Part shown: piece by piece, positions 17,617 through 26,470 of the stretch
Numbering within the stretch: position 1 is the first letter of the stretch
How the letters are laid out: the number at the start of each line of letters is the position of its first letter
Notes under the pieces: model-generated
Database searches by the model: none
Told to the model about the DNA's origin: nothing
The model's input: only the letters and a program-made list of their open reading frames with translations
Program-made: the position numbers and the translations under genes
Assembly: GCF_900185615.1 (NCBI RefSeq)
Contig: NZ_FYAK01000001.1
Span: forward strand, 777,701-841,700
Origin: Photobacterium malacitanum
Lineage (GTDB): Bacteria; Pseudomonadota; Gammaproteobacteria; Enterobacterales; Vibrionaceae
Reading direction: 5' to 3'
Length of the DNA: 64,000 bases

Positions 17617-18678
17617 TTACGCATTACCTTTAACTTTTAATTGTAATTCTGCAGCAAAATCTAACATACGATTTAGTGGAATAAGTGATTTCACCCGTAC
17701 CGCTTCATCAACAAAAATCTCATGCAGCTCACCAGCTTCAGCTAAAGCAGTATAAATTGCTTTTAAACCATTCATTGCCATCCACGGGCAATGTGCACAA
17801 CTACGGCAAGTCGCACCTGCTCCTGCTGTTGGTGCCTCTATTAATTCTTTATCTGGCACCATTTGCTGCATTTTAAAGAAAATGCCTTTATCTGTTGCCA
17901 CAATTAATTTTTGTTGAGGTAGCGTCGTTGCGGCTTTAATTAATTGGCTGGTAGAACCTACAGCATCAGCCAAAGCAACCACACTTGCAGGTGATTCTGG
18001 GTGGACTAAAATAGCGGCATCAGGATGAAGATGCTTCATTTGTTTTAATGCTTGTGCTGAAAACTCATCATGCACAATACATTCACCCTGCCACAATAGC
18101 ATCTCAGCGCCAGTCTGTTTTTGAATATAACCACCAAGATGGCGATCTGGGCCCCAAATGATTTTACAGCCTTCACTATCAAGATGGTCAATAATTTCTA
18201 GGGCAATACTTGATGTAACTACCCAATCTGCACGCGCTTTTACAGCAGCAGAGGTATTAGCATAAACAACCACGGTATGCTCAGGATGTTGATCACAAAA
18301 TGCCGTAAATGCATCCTCTGGACACCCCAGATCAAGTGAACATTCTGCTTCTAATGTTGGCATTAACACCTTTTTTTCAGGCGTCAATATTTTAGCAGAC
18401 TCACCCATAAAGCGTACGCCACACACAATTAAGGTTGTTGCTGAGTGTTGGTTACCAAACCGTGCCATTTCAAGTGAATCACCAACAAACCCGCCAGTCG
18501 CTTCCGCGAGAGCCTGAATTTCAGGATCCGTGTAATAGTGAGCAATTAATACAGCATTGTTATCCTGTAGCAATTGCTTAATTTGATTAATATAAACTTG
18601 CTTTTCATTATCCGATAAGACAGCAGGTTTTGGCGGAAATGGGTAGATCATTTCCGATGGATCAAATGCAATATTCAT
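17617..18678 (-). CDS. nadA: Quinolinate synthase NadA
   Basis: A 353-residue cytoplasmic [4Fe-4S] enzyme that condenses iminoaspartate with dihydroxyacetone phosphate to quinolinate, the second step of de novo NAD synthesis. Visible features are [17 protein letters not shown], an internal [14 protein letters not shown] block and the C-terminal [10 protein letters not shown] motif carrying a cluster cysteine. The length is as in E. coli (347). No partner gene (nadB) is in the window. Confidence 0.96.
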   Translation of the reverse strand: MNIAFDPSEMIYPFPPKPAVLSDNEKQVYINQIKQLLQDNNAVLIAHYYTDPEIQALAEATGGFVGDSLEMARFGNQHSATTLIVCGVRFMGESAKILTPEKKVLMPTLEAECSLDLGCPEDAFTAFCDQHPEHTVVVYANTSAAVKARADWVVTSSIALEIIDHLDSEGCKIIWGPDRHLGGYIQKQTGAEMLLWQGECIVHDEFSAQALKQMKHLHPDAAILVHPESPASVVALADAVGSTSQLIKAATTLPQQKLIVATDKGIFFKMQQMVPDKELIEAPTAGAGATCRSCAHCPWMAMNGLKAIYTALAEAGELHEIFVDEAVRVKSLIPLNRMLDFAAELQLKVKGNA

Positions 18679-19058
18679 TATTCATTTGCTCGTCAGCATT
18701 CCTTACATATTAAGTCATTATACCCGTGAATTTCAAAAATTCACCTTTAACAAACAAATCGGCACTTAATAGTAACAAAACACCAAATATACCATCAAGA
18801 CATACACCATGCTGTATCGGTCTATATAAAAGTGAATTTATTTAATTTTTATTTTAGACATTCTCTGAGAATATCTCAGAAAAAAATTTATTGATTTCTG
18901 TCACAGTTTTAAGGCTTTTTTTATTAAATAATACTTTATCGCTTTTAAAGCAATGAGTTAACTACCTGTAGAAGAGGTGAGACATTGATGGATGTCTATA
19001 ACTTTCATCGAAACTAGTCTTTACGGTAAATAATTATAATTTAAGCCGAAAGCCTTTC
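18679..19058. other. Intergenic region between nadA and the small-protein cassette
   Basis: AT-rich, with a dyad at 18864 and a candidate 9-codon frame (M-D-V-Y-N-F-H-R-N at 18987) preceded by GAGGTGAG. The hairpin at 19047 has T-runs on both strands, so a short plus-strand transcript ending there is possible. No confident gene. Confidence 0.35.
18864..18880. promoter_or_regulatory. Perfect dyad TCTGAGA-ATA-TCTCAGA
   Basis: A 7-bp perfect inverted repeat with a 3-nt centre, about 190 bp upstream of the nadA start codon. No adjacent T-run suits a terminator in either direction, so it may be a protein-binding site. Confidence 0.3.
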
Positions 19059-19080
19059 TCATTTGAGAAAGGCTTTATTT
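19047..19080. terminator. Terminator of the small-protein cassette (bidirectional)
   Basis: AAGCCTTTCTC and GAGAAAGGCTT form an 11-bp stem with a 4-nt loop. It overlaps the last codons of the gene ending at 19059. Confidence 0.85.
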
Positions 19081-19436
19081 TTAAAGATTAGACTATCTTT
19101 ATTAACGACAAAAAAGGTATTGATGATCTCTTTGGGTAAATGGGTATTACTCAAGACTTTAACAATATTTATATTTTGACCAAAAAAAACATACGTCTCA
19201 AGGTCAGTAACGGAGATAACTCTATCTGGGTGTTGAAATATATATTTTATGAATCGATAGTTACCACTACCATCACGCACTGAGATAACCTTTTTACCGT
19301 CGCAAAAAAGTGTTTTGGTTTTATCATCAAAATATAGCTGTTGTTCTCTTTCTAACATTAACGTCAATAGATAAATATAAGCGCCAACACTCACCGCACT
19401 AAAAAAAATAGTCATTAAAAATATAGATACATTCAT
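19059..19436 (-). CDS. Small membrane protein with winged-helix-like C-terminus
   Basis: A 125-residue protein. One membrane helix occupies about residues 5-28. The rest (L-F-C-D-G-K-K-V, then F-I-K-Y-I-F-Q-H-P-D-R-V-I-S-V-T-D-L-E, and a terminal I-I-N-T-F-F-V-V-N-K-D) has the pattern of an OmpR/ToxR-type winged helix, where helix 1 reads like L-L-x-Y-L-x-x-H-P-x-R-V-V-S-R-x-x-L. This is by eye only. If correct, it would be a membrane-tethered regulator with reversed order (TM first). AGGA lies 7 nt before the ATG. It is the last gene of an AT-rich three-gene operon. Function unknown. Confidence 0.6.
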   Translation of the reverse strand: MNVSIFLMTIFFSAVSVGAYIYLLTLMLEREQQLYFDDKTKTLFCDGKKVISVRDGSGNYRFIKYIFQHPDRVISVTDLETYVFFGQNINIVKVLSNTHLPKEIINTFFVVNKDSLIFKNKAFLK

Positions 19437-19454
19437 CTTACGGTCCTACTGAGT

Positions 19455-19766
19455 TTAGTCACATATTTGCTCTAAATTTTTAGCTGTTACCCATTGTTTA
19501 AACCGTTGTCTGTCATATTGACATAGTGTTGCGATAGAACCCGTTTGTGCTGTCCAACCATCATTTTTCCATTGCTGAATTTGAGTAAGAACCTCAGCTT
19601 CAGAGTGACTCTTGTTTAATGATTGTTCTATAATATTAAACGCATTTTCACCTAACATTTTAACAACATAATCGTCATTGCTTTTTGATTGATAGATAAA
19701 AATAGCACTAGTGATCCAGCCCGAAAATGCTAATAAAAGCAACAATACAGATGTTAATTTATTCAT
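19455..19766 (-). CDS. Small single-TM protein, paralogue of its upstream neighbour
   Basis: A 103-residue protein with an N-terminal membrane helix (about 5-25) and a probably periplasmic domain. It shares with the next gene S-G-W near the helix, N-A-F-N-I-I-x-Q-S-L, the block G-W-T-A-Q-T-G-S, D-R-Q-x-F-K and two cysteines exactly 20 residues apart, consistent with a disulfide. A start 12 codons upstream would overlap the previous gene, but GGGA lies 9 nt before the chosen ATG. No known family was recognised. Confidence 0.65.
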   Translation of the reverse strand: MNKLTSVLLLLLAFSGWITSAIFIYQSKSNDDYVVKMLGENAFNIIEQSLNKSHSEAEVLTQIQQWKNDGWTAQTGSIATLCQYDRQRFKQWVTAKNLEQICD

Positions 19767-19783
19767 AGTAATGATTCCCAATG

Positions 19784-20110
19784 CTATATATGCAAACGAC
19801 AAATCGTCACAATTGCGGAATCTGATAGTATTTTTTTGAATTTTTGGCGATCATTATTACAGATCGTAGTGACAGATCCAGTTTGAGCTGTCCAACCATT
19901 TTTAAACCAAAACTGTATTTGTTCGATAATTTCTTGATCGGATTTTTTATCTTGTAGAGATTGAGAAACAATATTATAAGCATTCACTGTGATTTTATCG
20001 TTAATGAAATCACGATCACTATCCAAATGCATAAACATTAAATAAGCAGCAAATAACCATCCCGATACAGAGATGAACGAGTACCATAATATGTTTTTTT
20101 TATTAAGCAT
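19784..20110 (-). CDS. Small single-TM protein, first gene of the paralogous pair
   Basis: A 108-residue protein with an N-terminal helix (about 8-27) and a hydrophilic domain with N-A-Y-N-I-V-S-Q-S-L, E-Q-I-Q-F-W-F-K-N-G-W-T-A-Q-T-G-S and a C-x20-C pair matching its neighbour. GGAG sits 5 nt before the ATG. Seventeen bases separate it from the next gene, so the three genes form one operon. A secreted or periplasmic sensing domain is a guess from topology and the paired cysteines. Confidence 0.65.
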   Translation of the reverse strand: MLNKKNILWYSFISVSGWLFAAYLMFMHLDSDRDFINDKITVNAYNIVSQSLQDKKSDQEIIEQIQFWFKNGWTAQTGSVTTICNNDRQKFKKILSDSAIVTICRLHI

Positions 20111-20284
20111 AATAACTCCAACTGTCCATAGTATTAAGGTTAAATAAAGTTGTACTATTACTCACCTCAACTAACAAAAACGCATCATATCAAAAAAATA
20201 ATTTACGCACACAATAGTTAATTATTAATAAATGTGTAAGCTGAATCAATAAGTTTCAATTAACAATGCCAAAATACATAACAT

Positions 20285-20317
20285 AAAAAAACCTGCATAA
20301 TCGCAGGTTTTTTCTTA
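20285..20317 (-). terminator. Tol-Pal operon terminator
   Basis: AAAAAACCTGC and GCAGGTTTTTT form a strong stem just past the cpoB stop codon. Confidence 0.9.
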
Positions 20318-20330
20318 AGCAATAATAACC

Positions 20331-21068
20331 TTAGTGCTTCGATAGATTAGCTAACGCAGACTGCGCTTGTTTGGCGCTAGTGGAGCTAGGGTAATCTTTA
20401 ACAACTTCAGTATAATAGGACATTGCTTTAACAGTATCATTACCACGCTCAGCAATAACACCTAATTTTAATAAAGCATCGGCACGCTTACTTGAGTCCT
20501 TAATGCTTGCAACAACACCAAAATTCTGTGCTGCTTGTGCTAAATCATTTTGCGCAAAATGAAGTTGTCCTAACCAATAGCTCGCATTAGGCTTATAAAC
20601 CGAGTCAGGATAAGTGGTTAAGAAAGATTGGAAAGCTTTCGTTGCTCCTTGATAATCTTTCTTTTTCAAAATCAAATTAACGGCGTTTTGATAAGCATCA
20701 TTCTCACTCATGTTTTTAGAGTATGCTTCTACCGGGGCTTTAGTGGCTTCTTTCACAGCAGGAGCCGCTTTTACAGGTTGACGGCTTAATTGATCCACAT
20801 CGTTATATAACTGACGCTGACGTTCTTTCATTTGCTTAATATCGTAGCTATTACGTTCTACTTTGCCACGAATATTATCAAGATCTGTCGACATTTGATC
20901 TAATTGACGTTGAACCTGTAATTGCGATTGCCCTTGTGCTTCAAGCATACGCTCTAACGTTTGTAAATTAGCAGCTGAAGCAGGAGCGGCGACCACCTGG
21001 ATCGCCGCACCAACCAGCAACACTAATGCAAATTGACGCATTACTTTGTTACTGCTCATAATTATCAA
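20331..21068 (-). CDS. cpoB: Cell division coordinator CpoB (YbgF)
   Basis: A 245-residue periplasmic protein. It has a cleavable signal peptide (A-A-P-A-S-A-A at about 27-33), a trimerising coiled coil (about 35-95: L-E-R-M-L-E-A-Q-G, Q-L-D-Q-M-S-T-D-L-D-N-I), then TPR repeats from about 125 with Y-x-x-A-x-x-L and Y-P-D-S-x-x-x-P-N-A-x-Y-W-L-G. CpoB links Tol-Pal activity with PBP1B/LpoB during septation. It is the last gene of the operon, 12 bp after pal. Confidence 0.93.
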   Translation of the reverse strand: MIIMSSNKVMRQFALVLLVGAAIQVVAAPASAANLQTLERMLEAQGQSQLQVQRQLDQMSTDLDNIRGKVERNSYDIKQMKERQRQLYNDVDQLSRQPVKAAPAVKEATKAPVEAYSKNMSENDAYQNAVNLILKKKDYQGATKAFQSFLTTYPDSVYKPNASYWLGQLHFAQNDLAQAAQNFGVVASIKDSSKRADALLKLGVIAERGNDTVKAMSYYTEVVKDYPSSTSAKQAQSALANLSKH

Positions 21069-21080
21069 CCTACACTTTAA

Positions 21081-21632
21081 TTAGTATACAATCACTGCGC
21101 GACGATTTTTCGCGTAGTCCGCATCAGTATGTCCAAATAGAAGTGGTTTCTCTTCACCGTAACTTACGATAGACATTTGGTTAGCAGGTACACCTAATGC
21201 TTGTAAATACTGAGATACCGCTGTAGCACGACGCTCACCAAGAGCGATGTTATATTCTGGTGTGCCGCGTTCATCAGCATGTCCTTGAACAACAACCTTA
21301 ACATTAGGATTGTTACGTAGATATTCTGCGTGCGCTTCTAGCATTTGTTGGTATTCAGGCTGAATTTCAGAGTTATCAAATTTAAAGAATACTGTTTGTT
21401 GTTGTTGACGTAGCTTTTGCATTTGCTGCTCATGCAATTGCTGCTCAGTCATGGCACTACTTTGATCAACAGGTGTAGAGATCGTTGTTTGGCCAGCGCC
21501 TGTGCCGCCAATACCACCATTTTGATTTTGAGATCCTGCAGAGCTACCAGTACTATCTGTTGAACTACACGCAGCCAATGTCATCATTGGTAACGCAATC
21601 GCTAAGCCTTTTAAAATTCGGTTAAATTGCAT
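21081..21632 (-). CDS. pal: Peptidoglycan-associated lipoprotein Pal
   Basis: A 183-residue outer-membrane lipoprotein. The signal peptide ends L-A-A-C (lipidated Cys22). A Ser/Gly/Gln-rich linker spans about residues 23-75, followed by an OmpA-like peptidoglycan-binding domain with [22 protein letters not shown] and L-G-E-R-R-A. It anchors the outer membrane to the cell wall and binds TolB. The linker is Gln/Gly-rich and longer than in E. coli Pal (173 aa). Confidence 0.96.
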   Translation of the reverse strand: MQFNRILKGLAIALPMMTLAACSSTDSTGSSAGSQNQNGGIGGTGAGQTTISTPVDQSSAMTEQQLHEQQMQKLRQQQQTVFFKFDNSEIQPEYQQMLEAHAEYLRNNPNVKVVVQGHADERGTPEYNIALGERRATAVSQYLQALGVPANQMSIVSYGEEKPLLFGHTDADYAKNRRAVIVY

Positions 21633-21697
21633 CTATTTTTATCCTTTATCATTCAGTAATACTCATTATTTGAGTATGTTATTGTTCTATAATCCTA

Positions 21698-23020
21698 TTA
21701 TAGGAATGGACCCCAAGCAGGCGCACGTACACGCTTACTTGTTGACGGTAAACGAGCCTGGAATCGACCATCAATAGATACCAACGACAATTCATAGCCA
21801 TTATTTTGGGCTGAACTATAAATAATCATGCTACCGTTAGGCGCAATACTTGGTGATTCAGCTAATTTTGCTTTCGTTAAAATCTGAACCGCACCGCTTT
21901 TTATATCTTGTTTAGCAATGTTATAGCCACTATCTGAACGATTGACCATCACTAAAAAACGGCCATCAGGGGTAATTTGTGCCCCCATATTTTGACTACC
22001 TTGCCATGTTACACGTTGAGTATCACCAGTAGCTAAATCAAGATGGTATATTTGTGGACGACCACCACGATCTGAAGTGAAATACATTGATTTTCCATCT
22101 GGCGTCCAAACTTCTTCAGTATTATTAGCGCGACCGTGAGTCACTTGACGAAGCTCTTTGGTACGTAGATCTTTAATATAGATCTGTAAGCTACCCGTTT
22201 TTGATAATACCATCGCTAGCTTTGTACCATCGGGTGAAAATTGTGGAGAGCCATTATGACGAGGGTAATTCGCCACCAGTTCACGGGTACCTTTATAGAT
22301 GTTCAGAATGAAAATTTCAGCCTTACCATTTTCAAAACTAACATAAGCTAACTTACTGCCATCAGGAGACCAAGCGGGTGACATTAGCGGTTGCTTCGAT
22401 TTTAAAACAACACGTTCATTATAACCGTCATAATCAGCAACACGCAGCTGGTATGGGAATTGAGAACCTTGATTATCATCAACATAAGCAATACGTGTTA
22501 AAAATGCGCCACGCTCTCCGGTTAATTTTTGGTAAATCATATCAGAGATTCTATGTGCATACTGACGCATACGATTTGGTTTAACTACAGCACGATTATT
22601 TAACAGTAAGTAATCACTTGCAGCCCCCTGAGAATCACTATTCAACTTACCTTTAACAACGTCAACCAATTGATAATCAATAACATAGTTGCCGTCTTTA
22701 TCTTGAGTAATACTGCCAGTTACAACAGCATCAACCCCTAACTTAGTCCACGCACTATAATTAATTTGGCTCTCATTATAAGGACGTTGTGGTAATTTAT
22801 TATTTGCTATTGGACTAAATTTACCGCTACGTTGTAAATCAGACGCTATGACTGCTGAAATATCGGTAGGTAATTTATTTTGACCTTGCCACTCAAAAGG
22901 TACTATTCCTATAGGGCGGGCGGAATCAACACCGTCAGTGATGACTAAATCAAGTGCAGCATGTGCAAATTGGCTAACGCTTAGTAAGGCAAAAAATACA
23001 CCTATCATCCAACGTTTCAT
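21698..23020 (-). CDS. tolB: Tol-Pal translocation protein TolB
   Basis: A 440-residue periplasmic protein. It has a signal peptide (cleavage after A-H-A), an N-terminal alpha/beta domain and a six-bladed beta-propeller with repeated [24 protein letters not shown] and W-T-P-D-G-K-S motifs. It shuttles between Pal and TolA. The reading frame is open 25 codons further upstream, but AAGGAGC lies 5 nt before this ATG and the signal peptide starts here (M-K-R-W). Confidence 0.96.
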   Translation of the reverse strand: MKRWMIGVFFALLSVSQFAHAALDLVITDGVDSARPIGIVPFEWQGQNKLPTDISAVIASDLQRSGKFSPIANNKLPQRPYNESQINYSAWTKLGVDAVVTGSITQDKDGNYVIDYQLVDVVKGKLNSDSQGAASDYLLLNNRAVVKPNRMRQYAHRISDMIYQKLTGERGAFLTRIAYVDDNQGSQFPYQLRVADYDGYNERVVLKSKQPLMSPAWSPDGSKLAYVSFENGKAEIFILNIYKGTRELVANYPRHNGSPQFSPDGTKLAMVLSKTGSLQIYIKDLRTKELRQVTHGRANNTEEVWTPDGKSMYFTSDRGGRPQIYHLDLATGDTQRVTWQGSQNMGAQITPDGRFLVMVNRSDSGYNIAKQDIKSGAVQILTKAKLAESPSIAPNGSMIIYSSAQNNGYELSLVSIDGRFQARLPSTSKRVRAPAWGPFL

Positions 23021-23103
23021 CAATCGCTCCTTATGGTTACGAAAACCGTAACTACTGTTACGGCAAAAAATTAAATCAGTATTTAACACGTTCAACTAAC
23101 AAT

Positions 23104-24225
23104 CTATGGACTAACTGTTAAGTTAATAACCCGTAATTGCTTAACCACATCGGGGTTATCTGGCATCGGAAATTCACTTACTTGTAGCACAGCTGATTTC
23201 GCAGCTCGACAAAGCGTGTCATTTCCTGCTAGTTGCGACACATTCAACACTAAACCATTAGCAGATAAACGCAGTGTTAACTGACATTTTTGTCCTTTAA
23301 AGCTTTGATCAACTAATAAATTTTGTTGAATCATTTGCTTATATATCGTGCCATAACGAGCAACTTCATCTGCAATATGTTTACCTTTAGCGCCGCCACG
23401 CTGTTCATTCTCAGCCTCTAGTCCCGAAAACATATCATTTAGTGCGGCATCTTGTTTAGCTTGAGCTTCTGCTTTAGCTTTGGCCTTCGCTTCTGCTTTG
23501 GCCTTCGCCTCTGCTTTAGCCTTCGCTTCTGCTTTAGCCTTCGCTTCTGCTTTAGCCTTCGCTTCTGCTTTGGCCTTCGCTTCTGCTTTGGCCTTCGCTT
23601 CTGCTTTGGCCTTCGCTTCTGCTTTAGCCTTCGCTTCTGCTTTGGCCTTCGCTTCTGCTTTAGCCTTCGCTTCTGCTTTAGCCTTCGCTTCTGCTTTAGC
23701 CTTCGCTTCTGCTTTGGCCTTCGCTTCTGCTTTGGCCTTCGCTTCTGCTTTGGCCTTCGCTTCTGCTTTGGCCTTCGCTTCTGCTTTGGCCTTCGCTTCT
23801 GCTTTAGCCTTCGCTTCTGCTTTAGCCTTCGCTTCTGCTTTTACTTTAGCTTCTGCTGCTTGTTGTTGCTGCACTTGACGTTGTTTTTCAGCTTCACGGG
23901 CTGCCTTTTCAGCATTTAATTTATCAGTTTGTAATTGTCGTAATCGCTCTGCTTCTGCTTTACGTTGTTTTTCAAGCGCTGCTGTTTGTTGTTCAAGGCG
24001 ATTTTGACGTGCTTGCTCAGCATCTTTAGCTGCTTGGCGTTGCTGACGAATTTGCTGAGCTTGTTGATTTAACATCGCAGGATCAACCATTGTTGCTTGA
24101 ATGGTATTTCCAACCGATTGTTTATGATCAAAGGTAAAGTCAGCCCCCCATAATAACAACCCAATAAATAGCGCGTGAATCGACACCGATATAATGACAG
24201 ACTTCGAATAATTACTTTTCTTCAT
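23104..24225 (-). CDS. tolA: TolA with expanded Ala/Lys/Glu repeat
   Basis: A 373-residue inner-membrane protein that couples the TolQR motor to the outer membrane. The N-terminal helix carries the S13-x3-H17 pair that contacts TolQR (S18/H22 in E. coli). Domain II is a long helix in which a hexapeptide K-A-K-A-E-A is repeated about 20 times (about residues 126-250). Domain III (about 280-373) contains C-Q-L-T-L-R-L and a second Cys, as in other TolA C-terminal domains. The DNA repeat is an 18-bp minisatellite; length may vary between strains. Confidence 0.95.
   Translation of the reverse strand: MKKSNYSKSVIISVSIHALFIGLLLWGADFTFDHKQSVGNTIQATMVDPAMLNQQAQQIRQQRQAAKDAEQARQNRLEQQTAALEKQRKAEAERLRQLQTDKLNAEKAAREAEKQRQVQQQQAAEAKVKAEAKAKAEAKAKAEAKAKAEAKAKAEAKAKAEAKAKAEAKAKAEAKAKAEAKAKAEAKAKAEAKAKAEAKAKAEAKAKAEAKAKAEAKAKAEAKAKAEAKAKAEAKAKAEAKAKAEAKAKAKAEAQAKQDAALNDMFSGLEAENEQRGGAKGKHIADEVARYGTIYKQMIQQNLLVDQSFKGQKCQLTLRLSANGLVLNVSQLAGNDTLCRAAKSAVLQVSEFPMPDNPDVVKQLRVINLTVSP
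23465..23848. repeat. 18-bp minisatellite within tolA
   Basis: About 20 tandem copies of GCTTCTGCTTTRGCCTTC, with R alternating between A and G as the only common variant. Copies are nearly identical at the DNA level, so the array is evolving by slippage or recombination while keeping frame. Confidence 0.95.
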
Positions 24226-24228
24226 GCC

Positions 24229-24681
24229 TCAATTTCCGGGTTTATCTAGCGGATCGGTCATCAAACCAACAGATCCAACCCCAGCATGACTCAGTGCATC
24301 TAAGGTTTCGACAATATTCGCGTAAGGTGTGCGTCCATCTCCACCAACCATAACCAAGGTTTTTGGATCACTCGCAAGTTCAGCTTTGACTCGACCAATG
24401 AGTTCATCAAGGCTTAACCCATGTACCATGTCAGCATTATCAATACTCACCCCTAAATTGCCGTCTTTATCTACTTCGACAATGATTGGTGGAGTATCAC
24501 TATCTTTATTTAATTGTGCGACAGTTTCAGCCGTTTGCGTTTTAGGTAAATCAACATCGACCCCTTGGTTTACAAACGGCGCCGTCACCATAAAAATAAT
24601 CAGTAATACCAGCATAACGTCAATGTAAGGGACAACATTAATTTCAGCCGTCATTTTGCGTTTCTTCGGTTGATAAGCCAT
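24229..24681 (-). CDS. tolR: TolR
   Basis: A 150-residue ExbD/TolR protein. The single membrane helix holds the functional Asp in P-Y-I-D-V-M-L-V-L-L-I-I-F-M-V (about residue 21), part of the proton channel with TolQ. The periplasmic domain follows (V-D-L-P-K-T, V-x-V-G-G-D-G-R-T-P-Y). It starts 6 bp after tolQ and is separated from tolA by 3 bp. Confidence 0.96.
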   Translation of the reverse strand: MAYQPKKRKMTAEINVVPYIDVMLVLLIIFMVTAPFVNQGVDVDLPKTQTAETVAQLNKDSDTPPIIVEVDKDGNLGVSIDNADMVHGLSLDELIGRVKAELASDPKTLVMVGGDGRTPYANIVETLDALSHAGVGSVGLMTDPLDKPGN

Positions 24682-24687
24682 TGCTTA

Positions 24688-25374
24688 TTACTCCTGATTC
24701 GCTGCAAATGCCTGACGGTGTAAAATACTTGAAAACTCTTCCATAAACGTTACATAAGTATGTTCAAGTTTAGTCACTTTATTAGTAAGACGGTTATAAA
24801 ACATTACTGCAGGGATCGCAGCAAAAAGACCCATTGCCGTTGCCACCAACGCTTCTGCAATACCTGGTGCAACCATCGCTAATGTCGCTTGTTTTACTGC
24901 ACCAAGAGCAATAAATGCCGTCATAATGCCCCACACTGTACCAAAAAGACCAATATAAGGACTGATTGAACCAACAGTAGCAAGGAAAGGTAAATTAGTT
25001 TCTAGTTCATCAACTTCTTTTGACAAAGAGACTCGCATTGCGCGCCCTGTACCTTCCATTACCGCTTCAGGTACTCGACCATTACTATGGTGTAAACGTG
25101 CAAATTCTTTAAAGCCAGAGTAAAAAATACGTTCAGAACCCGTCAATTCATCTTTACGCTGTTGAACTTCTTGATATAACTGCGACAAATCAATACCAGA
25201 CCAAAAACGATCTTCAAATTGAGCAGCATTCTGTTCTGCACTATTTAGTACTTGCGAGCGTTTAATTATCATTGCCCAAGAAGCAATCGACATTCCAAGC
25301 AAAATAAGCATAACCAGTTTTACCAACAAACTTGCTTGCAAAAAAAGGTCTAAAATGGTTAATTCTGAGTTCAC
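24688..25374 (-). CDS. tolQ: TolQ
   Basis: A 228-residue ExbB/TolQ proton-channel protein with three membrane helices (about 10-35, 135-160 and 168-190) and the conserved [20 protein letters not shown] block. The start is GTG, immediately next to the ybgC stop, with GGAG 9 nt upstream inside the ybgC gene, suggesting translational coupling. Confidence 0.96.
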   Translation of the reverse strand: MNSELTILDLFLQASLLVKLVMLILLGMSIASWAMIIKRSQVLNSAEQNAAQFEDRFWSGIDLSQLYQEVQQRKDELTGSERIFYSGFKEFARLHHSNGRVPEAVMEGTGRAMRVSLSKEVDELETNLPFLATVGSISPYIGLFGTVWGIMTAFIALGAVKQATLAMVAPGIAEALVATAMGLFAAIPAVMFYNRLTNKVTKLEHTYVTFMEEFSSILHRQAFAANQE

Positions 25375-25779
25375 TTAATGTATCTCCGGCTTTAATTGTA
25401 CAGGTAAAGCTATTGGTTTCATGATGGTTGGATTAATACAGGCAATTTTCACAATCGCGCGGCAAAATACCACATTGTCGTCATTAACAAGTTCTTGATT
25501 AAATTCTATTGATGCGCGACGTACATTTTGAATAGTTGTATTAACAACAAGCTGGTCATCTAACTTTGCACCACGAATAAAATCAATATTCATACTACGT
25601 ACAACAAAACTCATATTATCAGCAAATAATTGTTGCTGACTTAAGCCTATATAACGCAGTAACTCTGTGCGTGCTCGCTCAAAAAACTTTAAGTAATTAG
25701 CGTGGTATACCACGCCACCGACATCAGTATCTTCATAATAAATGGTAATTGGCCATTTAAAAATATCTTGTTCTTTCAT
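25375..25779 (-). CDS. ybgC: Tol-Pal-associated acyl-CoA thioesterase YbgC
   Basis: A 134-residue hot-dog-fold thioesterase. The N-terminal block Y-Y-E-D-T-D-V-G-G-V-V-Y-H-A-N-Y contains the catalytic Asp of the 4-hydroxybenzoyl-CoA thioesterase family. R-A-R-T-E-L-L-R follows. It is the first gene of the Tol-Pal operon and is thought to act on acyl-CoA or acyl-ACP in phospholipid metabolism. Homologues begin near M-K-E-Q, so this inner ATG was used rather than the one 12 codons upstream. Confidence 0.92.
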   Translation of the reverse strand: MKEQDIFKWPITIYYEDTDVGGVVYHANYLKFFERARTELLRYIGLSQQQLFADNMSFVVRSMNIDFIRGAKLDDQLVVNTTIQNVRRASIEFNQELVNDDNVVFCRAIVKIACINPTIMKPIALPVQLKPEIH

Positions 25780-25908
25780 TGGATACCCATACCCGTCATA
25801 CCTACACAGCGTCATTAATCGCGCTCAATGCACTACTATACCCTAACTCACTGAATGATGGTTACCGCCAAAACACCCTAGGTCGTGCATTTAACCAAAA
25901 AATGAAAT

Positions 25909-25928
25909 TTGTCAGTAGGTTCTGACAA
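25909..25928. promoter_or_regulatory. Perfect dyad TTGTCAG-N6-CTGACAA upstream of ybgC-tol
   Basis: 7-bp arms with a 6-nt spacer lie about 130 bp upstream of the ybgC start codon, in the only promoter-size gap before the Tol operon. It resembles a dimeric regulator site. The regulator is unknown. Confidence 0.4.
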
Positions 25929-25999
25929 TCAAATCACAATTCTGTTCAGTTATCATGCATAAAAAACAACATGTTAAATTTGGTTACACTTTACATACA

Positions 26000-26036
26000 A
26001 AAAAAGCCTGTTCCATTACGGCAACAGGCTTTTTAG
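26000..26036 (-). terminator. cyd operon terminator
   Basis: AAAAAGCCTGTT and AACAGGCTTTTT form a 12-bp stem with a loop of about 10 nt, 18 bp past the ybgE stop. It separates the cyd and tol operons. Confidence 0.9.
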
Positions 26037-26053
26037 GTTCTAGAGATTAGCAA

Positions 26054-26356
26054 TTATAAAAAGCGTAATCCAAGAATGTATAATAATACAGGCAGTGCGA
26101 TATAAGGTGTAAAGAACACCTGAAAATACCACCGACGAGGAACAAAACCCATACCAAACACCATCGCGCTACAGGTTGCCCAAATCATCAGCGGCGCTAA
26201 TCCAGCACTAAATCCACCAATATCTTCAGCAAATTGTCGAGGCTCCCACATTAATAACCCAGTAACAGTCAGCGCCATTACTATTGCTAATAATTTAAGC
26301 GGCAGAACACTCAAAGGTGCATGAATTAGCTTAACCGCACGATCTATATTACTCAC
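26054..26356 (-). CDS. ybgE: Cyd operon protein YbgE
   Basis: A 100-residue inner-membrane protein with three predicted helices (M-W-E-P and G-M-G-F-V-P-R-R-W-Y-F-Q-V-F-F-T-P-Y motifs). It starts at a GTG (V-S-N-I-D-R-A) overlapping the last codons of cydX in another frame. A longer frame continues upstream through cydX, but that portion encodes nothing similar to the family. Its function in the bd oxidase operon is not known. Confidence 0.8.
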   Translation of the reverse strand: MSNIDRAVKLIHAPLSVLPLKLLAIVMALTVTGLLMWEPRQFAEDIGGFSAGLAPLMIWATCSAMVFGMGFVPRRWYFQVFFTPYIALPVLLYILGLRFL

Positions 26357-26456
26357 TGTCTTTATCCATATTTTCAGTTGTCTCAAGCCATAATGCGTTG
26401 ACAATACCGAAAGAACAAGCCAGAAGAACACCTAAAATCCAAGCGAAATACCACAT
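26349..26456 (-). CDS. cydX: Cytochrome bd oxidase small subunit CydX
   Basis: A 35-residue peptide, M-W-Y-F-A-W-I-L-G-V-L-L-A-C-S-F-G-I then a polar tail ending D-K-D-S-E. The N-terminal W-Y-F-x-W-x-L-G is the CydX signature. One membrane helix inserts beside CydA and stabilises the haems. It begins 14 bp after cydB and overlaps the ybgE start, so the four cyd genes are translationally tight. Confidence 0.93.
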   Translation of the reverse strand: MWYFAWILGVLLACSFGIVNALWLETTENMDKDSE

Positions 26457-26470
26457 AGTTCATCTACTCC

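Noticed and set aside
19059..20110. Toxin-antitoxin or bacteriocin-immunity reading of the small-gene cassette
   Set aside because: No known toxin, antitoxin or immunity motif is visible; the paralogues look like anchored periplasmic domains, so the label was not applied.
23452..23919. Long plus-strand open frames opposite tolA (F-C-F-S-L-R and A-F-A-S-A-L repeats)
   Set aside because: They are mirror products of the 18-bp repeat; any period divisible by three keeps all frames open. No ribosome binding site or family resemblance.
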